DNA of 64,000 nt from Episyrphus balteatus (taxonomy: Eukaryota > Arthropoda > Insecta > Diptera > Syrphidae), in NCBI RefSeq assembly GCF_945859705.1, contig NC_079136.1:78554867-78618866 (forward strand). The letters run 5' to 3'. Each line of letters opens with the position of its first letter. Within the stretch, counting starts at the first letter, position 1. This document shows, one piece after another, positions 48,324-58,259 of this stretch. Under the pieces are notes generated by a model. It did no database searches and was not told where the DNA came from. It saw only the letters and a list, made by a program, of their open reading frames with translations. The translations under genes were made by a program, and so were the position numbers.

Positions 48324-50001
48324 CTCACAACCGTGACCACCCCGATGTATAGATCTCCAGAAATGGTTGCCACCTGGAACAATTATGTTAAAGACCCCAA
48401 ATTGGATATCTGTGCTTAAGGATGTGTTCTTTATTGTTTATGTTTCCAAAAACATCCATTTGAAGTTTCAGCCAAGCTACGAATTACAAACGGAAATTAT
48501 ACAAAGCCATCAGATGCCGGATTTAATTGTTTCCATGATGTCATCAAATAGTGAATAACTGTGAACCCCTCAAATAGGTTTAACATTTCAACAATTTTAG
48601 ATCGTTTGGCTGGGATATCTTAAACGAAAAATTGGTCATTAAAGAGACCAATTGAATTGGTGGTAAGTAATTTTTTCTGAAAAGCAAAAAATGACTTACA
48701 TGTTTGTTTAATTAAAAGGGAAAAACCATTAGTAATACCACCAAGTGGTTCACCGGAAAACAATCCAGCAACAACAAATGCACCTGTGCTCTCTCCACTT
48801 CCCTCACGACCTACACCACGAAGGCCTACACATTCTCCCAACCTATCGGCCTATTCAGACAACAATGTCTCAGATAGTTTTCCCCAACATCAACAGCAGC
48901 GTCCAGCAAGACCACCACCAGCTGCTGCCACCAACAACATGCAACAATACAACTACCAAGGACAAAATCTACCACAGCCACCCAAAGCAGCAGGTGCCGC
49001 ACAAACAGGAAGTCTTTTCTCCTCAATCCGAGGTGGTGCTAGCAGTTTTCTCAAGAATCTCAAGGACACCTCCTGTCGAGTTGACATCGAGATAAGTTAC
49101 ATTACATCAAGTATTCTAATGATGCCATGTCCCTCTGAAGGCTTCGAATCGGCCTACAAAACAAACATTGAAGACGTCCGGTTGTCCATCGAAAGTCGTT
49201 ATCCACCAGCAAAAGTAAGCGTCTACAATTTTGGCAATCGAAACTGTCTACGTCTACCTCCACCGGTACGCCGGACAGTCGGAGACGGCTCCATCTACAC
49301 ATGTCCTCAATCCAAAGCACAGCATTTACATGGAATGTTTTCCGTTGCTAAAGATATGTATGTATGGTTTCTTGACTGCATATCCAAAAAGTATTATCAT
49401 TCAGACAAGTGATAGTGGTGGCTGCAGTGCAGCCACAATGGTTTGTGCCCTTCTCATGTACAGTGGTCTTATTCATGAACCCGAAGATGCTGTTCAAGTG
49501 TTTGCTGTCAAAAGACATCCAATTAGACCTTCAGAGTTTCGCTATTTGTATTATTTGGATGATATTCTGAGGACAACACCACTTCTGCCGCACTACAAGA
49601 CTCTTAATGTGGTTTCGTTAGTATGCCAACCAGTTCCACGTATGACAAAAGCTCGTGATGGTTGTCGATCGAAGTCTATTGCAATGAAAGACTTCTTATG
49701 AATACAGTTCAGGATTATGAAAAAATGAAGTGAGTTTTAGAAGATTTTTTGTACAAATTGAAATTCATTTTGATTATTTTAGATTATATTTATCTGGACC
49801 TGGAAAAATCATGCTACCAATTAACCTTACTGTTTGTGGAGATCTTACAGTTGTTCTCTATCATGCACGCAATGCTCTCAAGGGAATGGGTCGCCCTCAA
49901 GGCTTGAAAATTAAAATTAAATACTGGCTTCAGGAAACCCTTATTCACAACCAACGATTTGGACGAGCTAACTGACCAGGAACATGTTCCATCTATGTTT
50001 C
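48324..50001 (+). pseudogene. Captured auxilin / cyclin-G-associated kinase fragment
   Basis: Three exon-like blocks with two retained introns: 48324-48662, 48719-49729 and 49783-50001. Block 1 is the C-terminal kinase lobe (TVTTPMYRSPEM, then DIC in place of DIW, a stop, GCVLYCLCFQKHPFE, AKLRITNGNY). Block 2 is the proline/glutamine-rich linker (PLPSRPTPRRPTHSPN), FSSIRGGASSFLKNLKDTSC and the PTEN-like phosphatase domain (ISYITSSILMMPCPSEGFES, NNIEDVRL-like KTNIEDVRLSIES, AVQVFAVKRHPIRPSEFR). Block 3 is the C2-like part (PINLTVCGDLTVVLYHARNA), ending in a shifted frame DLDELTDQEHVPSMF. Missing are the kinase N-lobe, the stretch before ISYITS, the clathrin-binding region and the J domain. Position inside the transposon, frameshifts and the kinase stop show a captured pseudogene, not the native locus. 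Confidence 0.9.
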
Positions 50002-50055
50002 GTTAATTTGTATGGGAGCTAAAATTTAGCGCGAGCTGCGTACCAGGCTTTAGAA
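50002..50055. mobile_element. Terminal fragment of the GCCTGGTACGC element family
   Basis: TTTGTATGGGAGCTAAAATT followed by TAGCGCGAGCTGCGTACCAG GC matches the end of the MITE at 32389-32867 and fragments near 12186 and 55960. It abuts the last readable auxilin codons, so it may mark a capture junction. Confidence 0.6.
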
Positions 50056-50589
50056 TAAAACTTTTATTTTATATAAACTATTCAATAGGCATGATTTCAA
50101 ATATAGCTTTAAAGATTCAAAATGTGAGACGATTATCGTCTTTTTGATTATCATTTTAAAAAGTAATGAAATGATGAAAATACATTTTTCGTTCCAGCTG
50201 ATTTACATTTGAAGTGTTCAAATGTAAAACTAGAAAAATAAAAAATCTCCTCGTGTCAATGGGGGGACATTTGTGTCCTTTTTGACTCTTGTTATTTTTG
50301 TTTTTATCTAGTTTTAAGTAGTTACCTTATCACAATATGTACACTCTGAAAAGTGCCTTGAACAACACTTAAATATATATGTTACTAACTAGTAAAGTTA
50401 TCTATTACTTTGTACACAGGATATCTAAATCATTTTATGAATATTTATGCATAAGCTAGATTAGTCCAAGTCAGCAATGAACCTAGTCTTAGTATTATTA
50501 CTTTAAAAAAAATGTATTTAAATGAAAGTCTCAATAAACTTTGAATTGAATAAATTTCCTGACCCGAAAATAAAAATTAACTAGTCAAT

Positions 50590-50700
50590 AACTAAGTTAC
50601 ATACCACACTTAAGCTGGGAATCGAACCCAATCCCTTGTACTTGGACATCGTTGTCAACTGCTTTGAAGAATTTTGAAGCGAGTTAAGCATCTAGATGAT
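50590..50700 (-). other. tRNA-like block with Pol III B box, inside the 6.7-kb transposon
   Basis: On the minus strand GGGTTCGATTCCC gives a perfect B box with a foldable T-arm (TTGGG/CCCAG). It is preceded by AACGATGTCC and followed by GTGTGGTA. The A-box side is degraded. The block AATCGAAC...plus TACCACAC is shared with 56851-56922 in the other element of this family, in the same relative orientation. Confidence 0.55.
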
Positions 50701-50749
50701 TTCTCTAAGCAATGAGTGTTCTGGACTTGCGACAATCAAATCGTTCAAA

Positions 50750-51640
50750 TGATAATTTTTTTTTGACGTTTCCAACAGGTGGGCTATTTGATCATAGAAG
50801 TCTTATCATCAGTCGAATTTCAACTAAGGCATTTAACTTCGGTTGAAGAACTTTCCTCTTCTCTGACCATACCTGTAAATGAATTTATTAAACAAAATTA
50901 TTAATTTTGGTTAGATGGATTTACATTTAAATCGGAATTCGAGTCCAAATAATCATCAATTAATCATCATGGGAAGTTCTTTTCAATATTTGCCTTCTTT
51001 GTCGACCCTTTTGGAAGCTGCTTTTAAATAGAATTGATCTTTAATTTCAGTCTAACCGAGATTATAAACAAGTATTAAAGAGAAATTCTAGTATAGATCA
51101 AGATACATTCTCTTCGTAGCACCCAAAACAAATTGGGTCCTTGGCCAGTTCTTCTCACAGCTCTTGGAGGTGTTCGGCATATGGAATTTCTCTCTTGCAT
51201 TCCTTTGATTTTACGTTTTTTTTTTGCTTTTAATGCTTAAGTTGCCAAGATATTCTACAATGTTCACAAATGAAAGGAATTTAAAATAGAATTTTCTATT
51301 GTTGAAAAGAACAAAATAACTTCACTCAAACGTGTTGTAACTTGTTGAGTAAATTTTGGAAGATTTTCTTGTTCGCCGAATGTCGTGCATGTTGTTGGAC
51401 ATTTTGTTGAATGTTGATAAGTACCTATTTTTGAAATAAATAATTTAATTTTTATAGCAAAAATGATCACTAAATTGTTTTTATAGAAATAAAATGAACA
51501 AAACAAAATGTAGCTAAAAAAATGTTTCACAGATGACAGATGAGCTGATCCATAGACAAATAACACAAAAGATTTATACATTATTAATTGAAACAAAAAT
51601 AAACACAGAGGGCCGTACTAATAATCAAATTTAAAGCTCG
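50750..51640. other. Transposon right half, possible further cargo
   Basis: Minus-strand frames include short protein-like stretches (for example CKREIPYAEHLQEL and ELAKDPICFGCYEENVS around 51110-51205). They are too short and broken to identify. This could be another captured fragment or decayed transposon coding sequence. Confidence 0.3.
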
Positions 51641-51837
51641 CTTTAATTTTTACCTTAATTCTAAATATTTCACAGTACCAAAAACCAATTAAATAGTATG
51701 GTTAAAGGCTAACTCTTGGTTAAATTTTATAGTTGAGTTTCCAAACTATAAATTTTAATCGAGCATTAGCCTTTAACTTGACAATTAAATTGGTTTTTGG
51801 AATTGTGAAAAATGTAGAATTAAGGTAAAAATTAAAG
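51641..51837. mobile_element. Palindromic MITE within the 6.7-kb transposon
   Basis: CTTTAATTTTTACCTTAATT is inverted at the right end (AATTAAGGTAAAAATTAAAG). The arms run on through CCAAAAACCAATT / AATTGGTTTTTGG. Non-coding, about 197 bp. Confidence 0.75.
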
Positions 51838-52359
51838 TCAGCAGTCAATTGAAAAACATGTAGCGATTATTAAAAACACGTAGACTTTTACATATATATT
51901 TTTATGAAAGTATTTATTTTTTTAATTTGTTTTCATGAATCAAAATGTAGCTATTTCAATATTGTACTTGAAAAGGTAAAGTTACAACCCGTTCTTTGGC
52001 GTCCTTTATAGAACAATCGAGAAGCTGAGTATCATGCCTTCTATAAACCCTTCCAGATGCTACATTTTGTACACCTGTAAAGCTTTATAAGAATAAAATT
52101 GTTATGATGATAAGAAGCTTTTAATGACCTCTGTCGTGGATTCCTATAGGATTAAATGCTTCTCGACATCGTTATAGTGTGCTTATAGATAATTTTCTCA
52201 TCACACCTATAATCCCACTATAAGATACTCCTAAAAAGTTTTTTAGAAGTATAAATATCAGCGTTTACTGATAATTTTTTTACCGTGGGTAGTATACCAG
52301 CCTTATAGGTGCGAAAAGCCCTTTAGACTTGCAACCCGTAAGCAAAAATGTTAGTTGGG

Positions 52360-53240
52360 CAGAATGGGACAATGCCGAGTTTCTAAGAGATGATTCAATT
52401 CATTTCTATACAGATGGTTCTAAAACCAATGACGGAGTGGGTGGCGGGGTTTATTCCGATAGACTTAATGTTAGTCTCTCCTTCCGTCTCCCTAATCACT
52501 GCAGCGTGTTCCAAGCGGAAATAATGGCGATTAAAGAAGTACTGACTTGGCTCAAAGAAAACGTGATATCTACATCGGATATCCGCATCTTCTCTGATAG
52601 CCAGGCCGCCCTTAAATCGTTAGCTTCGGTTTCCACAAACTCCGTTACTGCCCGCGACTGTCGATCATCTCTCATGGAGATGTCAGAACAGTTTAACATT
52701 CACCTTTTCTGGGTGCCGGGTCACAGAGATATTCTGGGAAACTGTGAAGCAGACGAACTCGCCAGAAATGGAACTCTAATACCAATTTTACCCAATAAGG
52801 CAAATATTGGTATACCAATCGCAACGTGCAAACTCATGCTGAAGCAAGAAGCTATAGAGGCAACAAACATACGATGGTCAAACATTATAACTTGCCAAAC
52901 GACCAAGCAGATCTGGCCTAGGCTAGATCCAAAACGTTCAAAAAATTTGTTGTCTCTAAGCAGATTGCATATCAGCTCTGTAATAGGTGTCTTAACAGGA
53001 CACTGTTTCATAGGTAGACACGCCATAAGACTTGGCGTAATCTCTAACGACTTCTGTAGAAGTTGCCTTGATGAGGAAGAAGAAGAAACAATCCAACATC
53101 TTCTCTGCTCATGTCCTGCCCTTTCCAGTAGACGTAAAAAATACCTGGAAAAATATTTCTTAGAAGATACCAGTGAGCTAATCAATACTGACATCTTCAA
53201 CCTTCACCGCTTTATTAAAAGCTCCAACTGGTTTAATTAG
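52360..53240 (+). pseudogene. LINE RNase H domain and C-terminal zinc knuckle
   Basis: Continuation of the LINE ORF2. The RNase H active-site blocks are intact: HFYTDGSKTNDGVGGG (first Asp), FQAEIMAIKEVLTWL (Glu), IRIFSDSQAALKSL (second Asp) and FWVPGHRDILGNCEADELA (His and last Asp). A C-terminal CX2C...HX4C knuckle (FCRSCLDEEEE, HLLCSCP) follows. The stop is TAG at 53238. An RNase H after RT places the LINE in the I group. The frame is open throughout, but the piece is separated from its RT by 6.7 kb. Confidence 0.93.
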
Positions 53241-53326
53241 TGAGGAATTTCCTCACAAAATCATGGTATCACAACGGACCAATAAATGGTCTAAGTGTGT
53301 CAGTTGTTTTCCTGACAGCCATTTCT

Positions 53327-53346
53327 ACCTAACCTAACCTAACCTA
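53327..53346 (+). repeat. CCTAA repeat tail of the LINE
   Basis: Four units of CCTAA follow the LINE 3' UTR and end exactly at the right target duplication (ATTGTTTTGTG). So it is the element's 3' tail rather than genomic microsatellite. The unit equals the complement of the TTAGG motif of many insect telomeres. Confidence 0.85.
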
Positions 53347-53912
53347 ATTGTTTTGTGAAAAAGAGTATACAAATTGTTTATTAGACCAAAAAATAATCAT
53401 CAAAATCATTTGTTTTAATTTTTCAGGCCGAAAAAATATACAAAAATGCGTTTGAAAATTTTCACTTTTGTACTTTTTCCCTTTTTGAGCCAATGTACCC
53501 AGCAAACGCAGAACTACAGAACAAAACCGGTGAAATATGTACGTAAAAGAAGTACTTCTTTTCCACTGAAAAAAGATAGGAGCTCGGGAAAAAACTCAGT
53601 TATATACTTTCTGTATATAAGAATACGTGAAGCAGCTATCTCTTTCTTGCATGCAAGATGAAATAAATTTCCCCTCCATTAATAGTACAGACAAATGTAC
53701 TTCAAAAGTGCATCAGCGAAGCACTTCTGGAAGTGGTTCTGATGTACATTTTCCAGTACTTTTTTACCTACAGAAAAAGCACTGAAACTTGTACTTTTAA
53801 AGTACTTATTTGGAGCACTTTCATGGGTTTATATCCGTATTGCTAAAATCCATATTTTAATTTCATCTGAAAATAAAAAAATCTTCAAAACAAACAAACA
53901 ATTCTTTTAAAC

Positions 53913-54298
53913 CACAGTACACATAAAAAGGTAATATATTCCGAACTGACATTGGTCGCCAGATTGTCAAAACATGACACTTTGGCGACCAATGTCAGCT
54001 ACCGAATTCTTAATTGTTTAAAATACCAACGAAAAACGCACAAAAACCGATAAACCACGCACACCACTAATTTTTAAACAATTATTTACCATTTTCCGCG
54101 ATGAAACACGAAGAAAATTTATTATTTTCAATTTATAATATTTTTAAATGACATTTTATAAATTAAAACAAAAACAAATTTCCTGTTTACTGTGATTGAA
54201 ATATAAAAATTAAAGGCCGACCTGACAGATTGGTGCCCATTTTTGACAAACAAATTTTGACAACGTTCGGAACATATTACCTTATAATGTGTACTGTG
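53913..54298. mobile_element. MITE, CACAGTACACATAA ends (tandem copy 1)
   Basis: CACAGTACACATAAAAAGGT at the left pairs with ACCTTATAATGTGTACTGTG at the right. A second internal palindrome is built on TTGGTCGCCA...TGGCGACCAA. Flanked by CTTTTAAAC (53904-53912, 54299-54307), an 8-9-bp duplication in line with hAT. Confidence 0.9.
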
Positions 54299-54307
54299 CT
54301 TTTAAAC

Positions 54308-54675
54308 CACAGTACACATAAAAAGGTAATATATTCCGAACTGACATTGGTCGCCAAATTGTCAAAACATGACAATTTGGCGACCAATGTCAACTACAGT
54401 AATTCTTAATTGTTTAACTTACCGACGAAAAACGCACACAACTAATTTTTTAACAGTTATTTACTATTTTCGGAGACGAAACACGTAGAAAATTTGTTAT
54501 TTTTCTATTTATAATTTTTTCAAATGACATTTTATAAATTAAAACAAAAACAAATTTCCTGTTTACTGCGATTGAAATATACAAATTAAAGGCCGGCCTG
54601 ACAGATTGGTGCCCATTTTTTGACAAACAAATTTTGACATTTTTCGGAATATATTACCTTATTATGTGTACTGTG
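54308..54675. mobile_element. MITE, CACAGTACACATAA ends (tandem copy 2)
   Basis: Same orientation and about 90% alike to 53913-54298, slightly shorter. It is flanked by the same CTTTTAAAC (54299-54307, 54676-54684), so the two copies share one target copy between them. Confidence 0.9.
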
Positions 54676-55465
54676 CTTTTAAACAACTATTATTTAATAT
54701 TTTATTGGAAAAACACAAAATAGTTTTTTTTTATAAACAAAATACATAAAAAAAAGATCCTTGGACACGCGACTGTGGCCTGGCCAGTTGAGAAAAATGA
54801 AAAAGAAAAAAATACTCTGCAGTCTGCACTTTGGAGGTAGTTTTTGTATCTTGTTTTGATTTTTTTTTTTTTTTCTAAATGCTCAAGGCTGAAGCTGCTG
54901 TAAACTCAGTCAATGATGTCTGGAATTGATCGCCACTAAAAGACAGAAAAATCAACAACTTTATAATTTATCAATTTTATAATCAGCATACCTTTATTTT
55001 CCAAATCAATTGGTGGTTGTTTTTGTATCATTTTTGTATTACTTTTTTTTTCTAAATGCACAAGGCTGAGGCTGTGCATTTTGATGGTGGAAATAAATTT
55101 TTGTGGCGTGCCGAAGAATTTGTGTGGTAGATATTGTTTAGAGAAAATAGTTTTCACAAATAACACTCAACACTGAGAAGATAATATATTTTTTAAATTA
55201 AATTGTTTTTATTTTTATTCTTCAAACGGAGCAGCGAAACATTTTTTTGATGTTGCTGTGGCTGTGGCTATCAAGGTTTTACTGGTTTCACTAGAAAATA
55301 TAAAATGTAGGAAAAGTCAAATCAAACGCGAGCCGCCATTACAAAAGAGACAAAACTTTGTGCATTGCATACATCACGCTCTTTTCCTCCCATTTATCAA
55401 AGAAGAGTTTATTTTTAAGGAGAAACAAAACTTCCATTTTTGGAGGGGAGAGATTTTGGTAAATA

Positions 55466-55620
55466 AAGGCTTGGCCACACCGAAGGGTACATGCGGTAGC
55501 GGTACAGGAAATTGTATGAAAAAAATTCCCCATCTGAACGTTGATGTGTCAGTTTGGAATTTTTTTCATACAAGTACCCGTACCGCTACCGCATGTACCC
55601 TTCGGTGTGGCCAAGCCTTA
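55466..55620. mobile_element. GC-rich palindromic MITE, AGGCTTGGCCACACC ends (copy 1)
   Basis: AGGCTTGGCCACACCGAAGG at the left mirrors the right end. The arms meet at GGAATTTTTTTCATAC / its complement, so the element is one long hairpin. Flanks are TAA on both sides, which is PIF/Harbinger-like. It is GC-richer than its surroundings. Confidence 0.9.
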
Positions 55621-55711
55621 AGGAAACACATACATCCTCAAAATAAGCTTTGTTGGTGGTTGTATTTTCCCCTAAACTACTGAGGTTTGGTTTGCAGGGT
55701 AGTTAAGGCTT

Positions 55712-55877
55712 AAAGGCTTGGCCACACCGGAGGGTATGCGGTATAGCGGTAACGATATTTGTATGAAAAAAATTCAACATCTGAACGTTGATATGTCAGT
55801 TTGGAATTTTTTTCATACAAGTACCGTTACCTCTACCCGTACCGCTACCGCATACCCTCCGGTGTGGCCAAGCCTTA
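55712..55877. mobile_element. Palindromic MITE, AGGCTTGGCCACACC ends (copy 2)
   Basis: Same family as 55466-55620, with TAA flanks and the internal GGTAGCGGTA/TACCGCTACC block. Only about 90 bp lie between the two copies. Confidence 0.9.
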
Positions 55878-56479
55878 ATACTGACTTTTCACGAGCCGAT
55901 TTTTGGCGTGCGCGAACCTTGTGTGTGGCTAAAATCGACTCATGAAAAGTTGAAAAAAAGCCTAGTACGCATATCTAGCGAAATTTTACTTCCCATACAA
56001 ATATTATTGAAAAATTTGAGCCGGGTGACAAAAAAAATTTATGGATTCACTTCATGACTTGCTTGAGGGCCAGTTGTACAAACATGGATCAGCCTTTTTT
56101 TTTGGCTTTCATAACAAGAAGGAAAGGTCTTATGCAAATCATTTTGGCGCATTTTACTGAAATTGCATAGGACTTTCCTTCACAGGTAATCCACAAGCTA
56201 ATAGCTTGTGACAAACAGCTTAAAATGTCCTTACGGAGGTCTTCCTGCAGAGGGTTTGTCTTATGCACAAACCGGATTACTTGCTTAGGGCCAGTTGTAC
56301 AAATATTTAATCCGTGGTTCATCAACTTTTATCTTCTGAATTCGCTGAAAATATTGAGTTTTAGCACTGGTTCTAGGTCCATATAGGTTGAAATAGCTAA
56401 ATCCATCCCTGAACCAGAGTTGATCCACTGCTAATCCACCGAAATCGGCGAGTTAAATTCCTGACTCGAGGCTGAACCA

Positions 56480-57299
56480 CCCAACTAACATTTCAGCTTC
56501 GGTTAAGGTATTACAAAAGCTACATTTCAGCTTCTTTAAAACTTTAGTAAGGTTGTTGGGCATTGAAAAAGGAGAATGTTATACAAGTTTGACACACTAT
56601 AAGCATCTTAAACGAAGCTTTACCGAAGCTCTACCGAAGCTTTGAGATTTGACAGATAGCTCCGGAAGAGCTTGTATAGCTCTTTAATACATGTCTTATC
56701 GAAATTAAAAAAAAAAAACTACAAAAACAAAAAAGAATTCTTTTTTAACTGGTTTTAAATCATGAATTTTTATCTTTTGATCTGATATTATATATAACAT
56801 TCCATTAGTTTTTAGTATATCTATTAATAATAATTTTAAAAGTATTTTTTTACCACACCCAGGAATCGAACTTCGTATCTGCTTGGCGGTAGTCCATCAC
56901 TCTACCCACTCGGCCATCCCAGTATATTCATTAATGAAATCAAAAACTTAATCAGTTCAAATAGCAGAAATGTTAAAGCAAAAAATATCCGAGCTAAATT
57001 ATTCAATGTCAAAACCAAAAAGTGTCCGAGCTAGATTACCTATTCAATATCAAAACCAAAAATCAAATAACAACTTGGTAATTTCTGTAAAGCCTCTATA
57101 AAATCACTAAGCAAGCTTATCCGAAAAACAAGCTTTCTTCGTTTAAGTTTCTTTAACAGTATTTAAACAACTTATTAGAAGTTATTAAACAAGTCCGAGC
57201 TTCTATAAGCGATTAAATTCTGAAGCAAGCTCAATACAAGCTGTATACAAAGCAGAACCTGCGAGATCTCAATTTATAGAAGCTGTTGTGCTAGTTGGG
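56480..57299. mobile_element. 820-bp TIR element, CCCAACTAACA family, CA duplication
   Basis: The ends CCCAACTAACA...TGCTAGTTGGG differ at one base. CA lies on both sides (56478-56479, 57300-57301), confirmed against the empty site in the 3177 MITE copy. The interior has many AGCTTCTATAA / TTATAGAAGCT motifs in both orientations and a 72-nt tRNA-like block (56851-56922). No transposase. It is the smaller relative of 45643-52359. Confidence 0.88.
56851..56922 (-). other. tRNA-like (tRNA-Ser-like) 72-nt block with A and B boxes
   Basis: On the minus strand TGGCCGAGTGG matches the Pol III A box exactly. GATGGACTA follows at the place of the 5' anticodon arm, as in serine tRNAs. AGTTCGATTCC is a 10/11 match to the B box. 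The acceptor ends do not pair and the T-stem is imperfect, so it is tRNA-derived, not a functional tRNA. Confidence 0.65.
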
Positions 57300-57494
57300 C
57301 ACGTTTGTACAACTGGCCATTAGGATGTTATAATAAGGCCTTATAGAAGTTGTTGAAGGTGTTGTAGAAAATGTTGAATTTATGCATAAAAAAAGGGAAT
57401 TTATTGAATTTTATTTCGTAAACTGTACGTATACAAACTATAGCTTGTCGAATCGAACAAAATGGACCTTATGCAAGTAAGATTGTTACTTGGG

Positions 57495-57617
57495 ATTGGT
57501 ACAGTAGCAGCGGTACTGTAATTCGACAGTGGAACTATGAAGTTCCATTGTGGAATTTTTTTCATAAAATTACCCATACCGCTACTGCATATACCCTCCG
57601 GTGTGGTCTAGCTTTTA
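57495..57617. mobile_element. Decayed copy of the AGGCTTGGCCACACC MITE
   Basis: Contains TAGCAGCGGTACTG, GGAATTTTTTTCATAA and CCATACCGCTACTGCATATA, ending CCCTCCGGTGTGGTCTAGC. The left terminus is lost. Fourth family member within 2.8 kb. Confidence 0.7.
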
Positions 57618-58083
57618 ACGGCTCGCGTACACCAAATCCGTCATCGGCCGAATTATGCTCGGGCGTTGTCGGCCGAACTCGGCCGATAGAACCAAGCACA
57701 TAGAAAGAAAAGAGAGTGCGTACACCACTGAAAGTTACATCGTCCGTTGACTTACGTTGACGCCCGATAATAACCGATCAACCGGCATAATCCGAACTTG
57801 TTTGGATTTTTCGTCCGTTGTCGGGTTGATTTATACATAGATATTGCTAAAAGCCTTTTCTTTGCAAAAATTGACGGTAGGAACTTTCAAAAATATACAT
57901 TTCTTCAAAATATTCCATTGAAAACAATTATTATATGCACTTTAAGTTTCACAAAATCAGACTACAGACCGGCAGCGACGTCCTAGATCGGAAGCAGTGT
58001 ATGCAGACGATCGTCCGAGAAAGTCGTCCGAGTAGTTCCGACCCGATGTCGGCCGATAATTCGGTTTTAGTGTACGCGAACCG
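57618..58083. mobile_element. MITE, ACGGCTCGCGTACAC ends
   Basis: ACGGCTCGCGTACACCAAAT at the left mirrors GTGTACGCGAACCGT at the right. The arms share CGGCCGA-rich, GC-high sequence (GTCGGCCGA repeated several times). It abuts copy 3 of the GGCTTGGCC MITE, with no obvious target duplication. Confidence 0.8.
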
Positions 58084-58259
58084 TAAGGCTTGGCCACACC
58101 GGAGGGTATGCGGTAGCGGTACGGGTAGAGGTAACGGTACTTGTATGAAAAAAATTCCAAACTGACAAATCAACGTTCAGATGTGGAATTTTTTTCATAC
58201 AAATATCGTTACCGCTACCCGTACCTCTACCGCATACCCTCCGGTGTGGCCAAGCCTTT
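58084..58259. mobile_element. Palindromic MITE, AGGCTTGGCCACACC ends (copy 3)
   Basis: Full-length member of the family at 55466 and 55712, with CACACCGGAGGGTATGCGGT and its complement. The left flank is altered by the adjoining element; the right flank is TTA. Confidence 0.9.

Larger units (their letters stand above)
45643..52359. mobile_element. 6.7-kb TIR transposon (CCCAACTAACA) carrying host gene fragments
   Basis: The ends CCCAACTAACA...TGTTAGTTGGG are perfect 11-bp inverted repeats flanked by CA on both sides (45641-45642, 52360-52361). Subterminal sequence is loosely mirrored (TATAACGATGGTGAGAAGC left; its partial complement near 52150-52180). About 45800-45920 contains two direct copies of CATCAGTAGCCGAANGTGGT. 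Removing the element with one CA restores the LINE frame, so the boundaries are firm. No transposase was found. The cargo is, left to right, a coiled-coil piece (-), importin-4 (-), Moesin FERM (+), auxilin/GAK (+) and a tRNA-like block (-). The element shares ends, target and tRNA-like block with 56480-57299. Confidence 0.9.
44844..53346 (+). mobile_element. 5'-truncated I-group LINE, split by a DNA transposon
   Basis: The retrotransposon remnant starts inside the reverse transcriptase and ends in a CCTAA-repeat tail (about 53327-53346). It is flanked by an 11-bp duplication ATTGTTTTGTG (44833-44843 and 53347-53357), the mark of target-primed reverse transcription. Its two coding pieces, 44844-45640 and 52362-53240, are in frame with each other once the 45643-52359 insertion and one CA are removed. 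Confidence 0.93.
56289..57318. mobile_element. GCCAGTTGTACAAA MITE (copy 2), interrupted
   Basis: The left end GGCCAGTTGTACAAATATTT and right end CGTTTGTACAACTGGCC match the copy at 3177-3383 in inverted orientation. The 820-bp element 56480-57299 is inserted in it. The empty site, inferred from the 3-kb copy, is GATCCACGTTTG. A left-end fragment of a further copy lies at 56067-56100. Confidence 0.85.

Noticed and set aside
48324..50001. Calling auxilin/GAK a native gene of this locus
   Set aside because: It lies wholly inside a transposon with proven borders, lacks kinase N-lobe and J domain, and has a stop and frameshifts.
53327..53346. Interstitial telomere
   Set aside because: Only four CCTAA units, ending exactly at the LINE target duplication; better explained as the LINE tail.
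56851..56922. Functional tRNA-Ser gene
   Set aside because: A and B boxes are good but acceptor stem does not pair and the T-stem is imperfect; it is part of a transposon.
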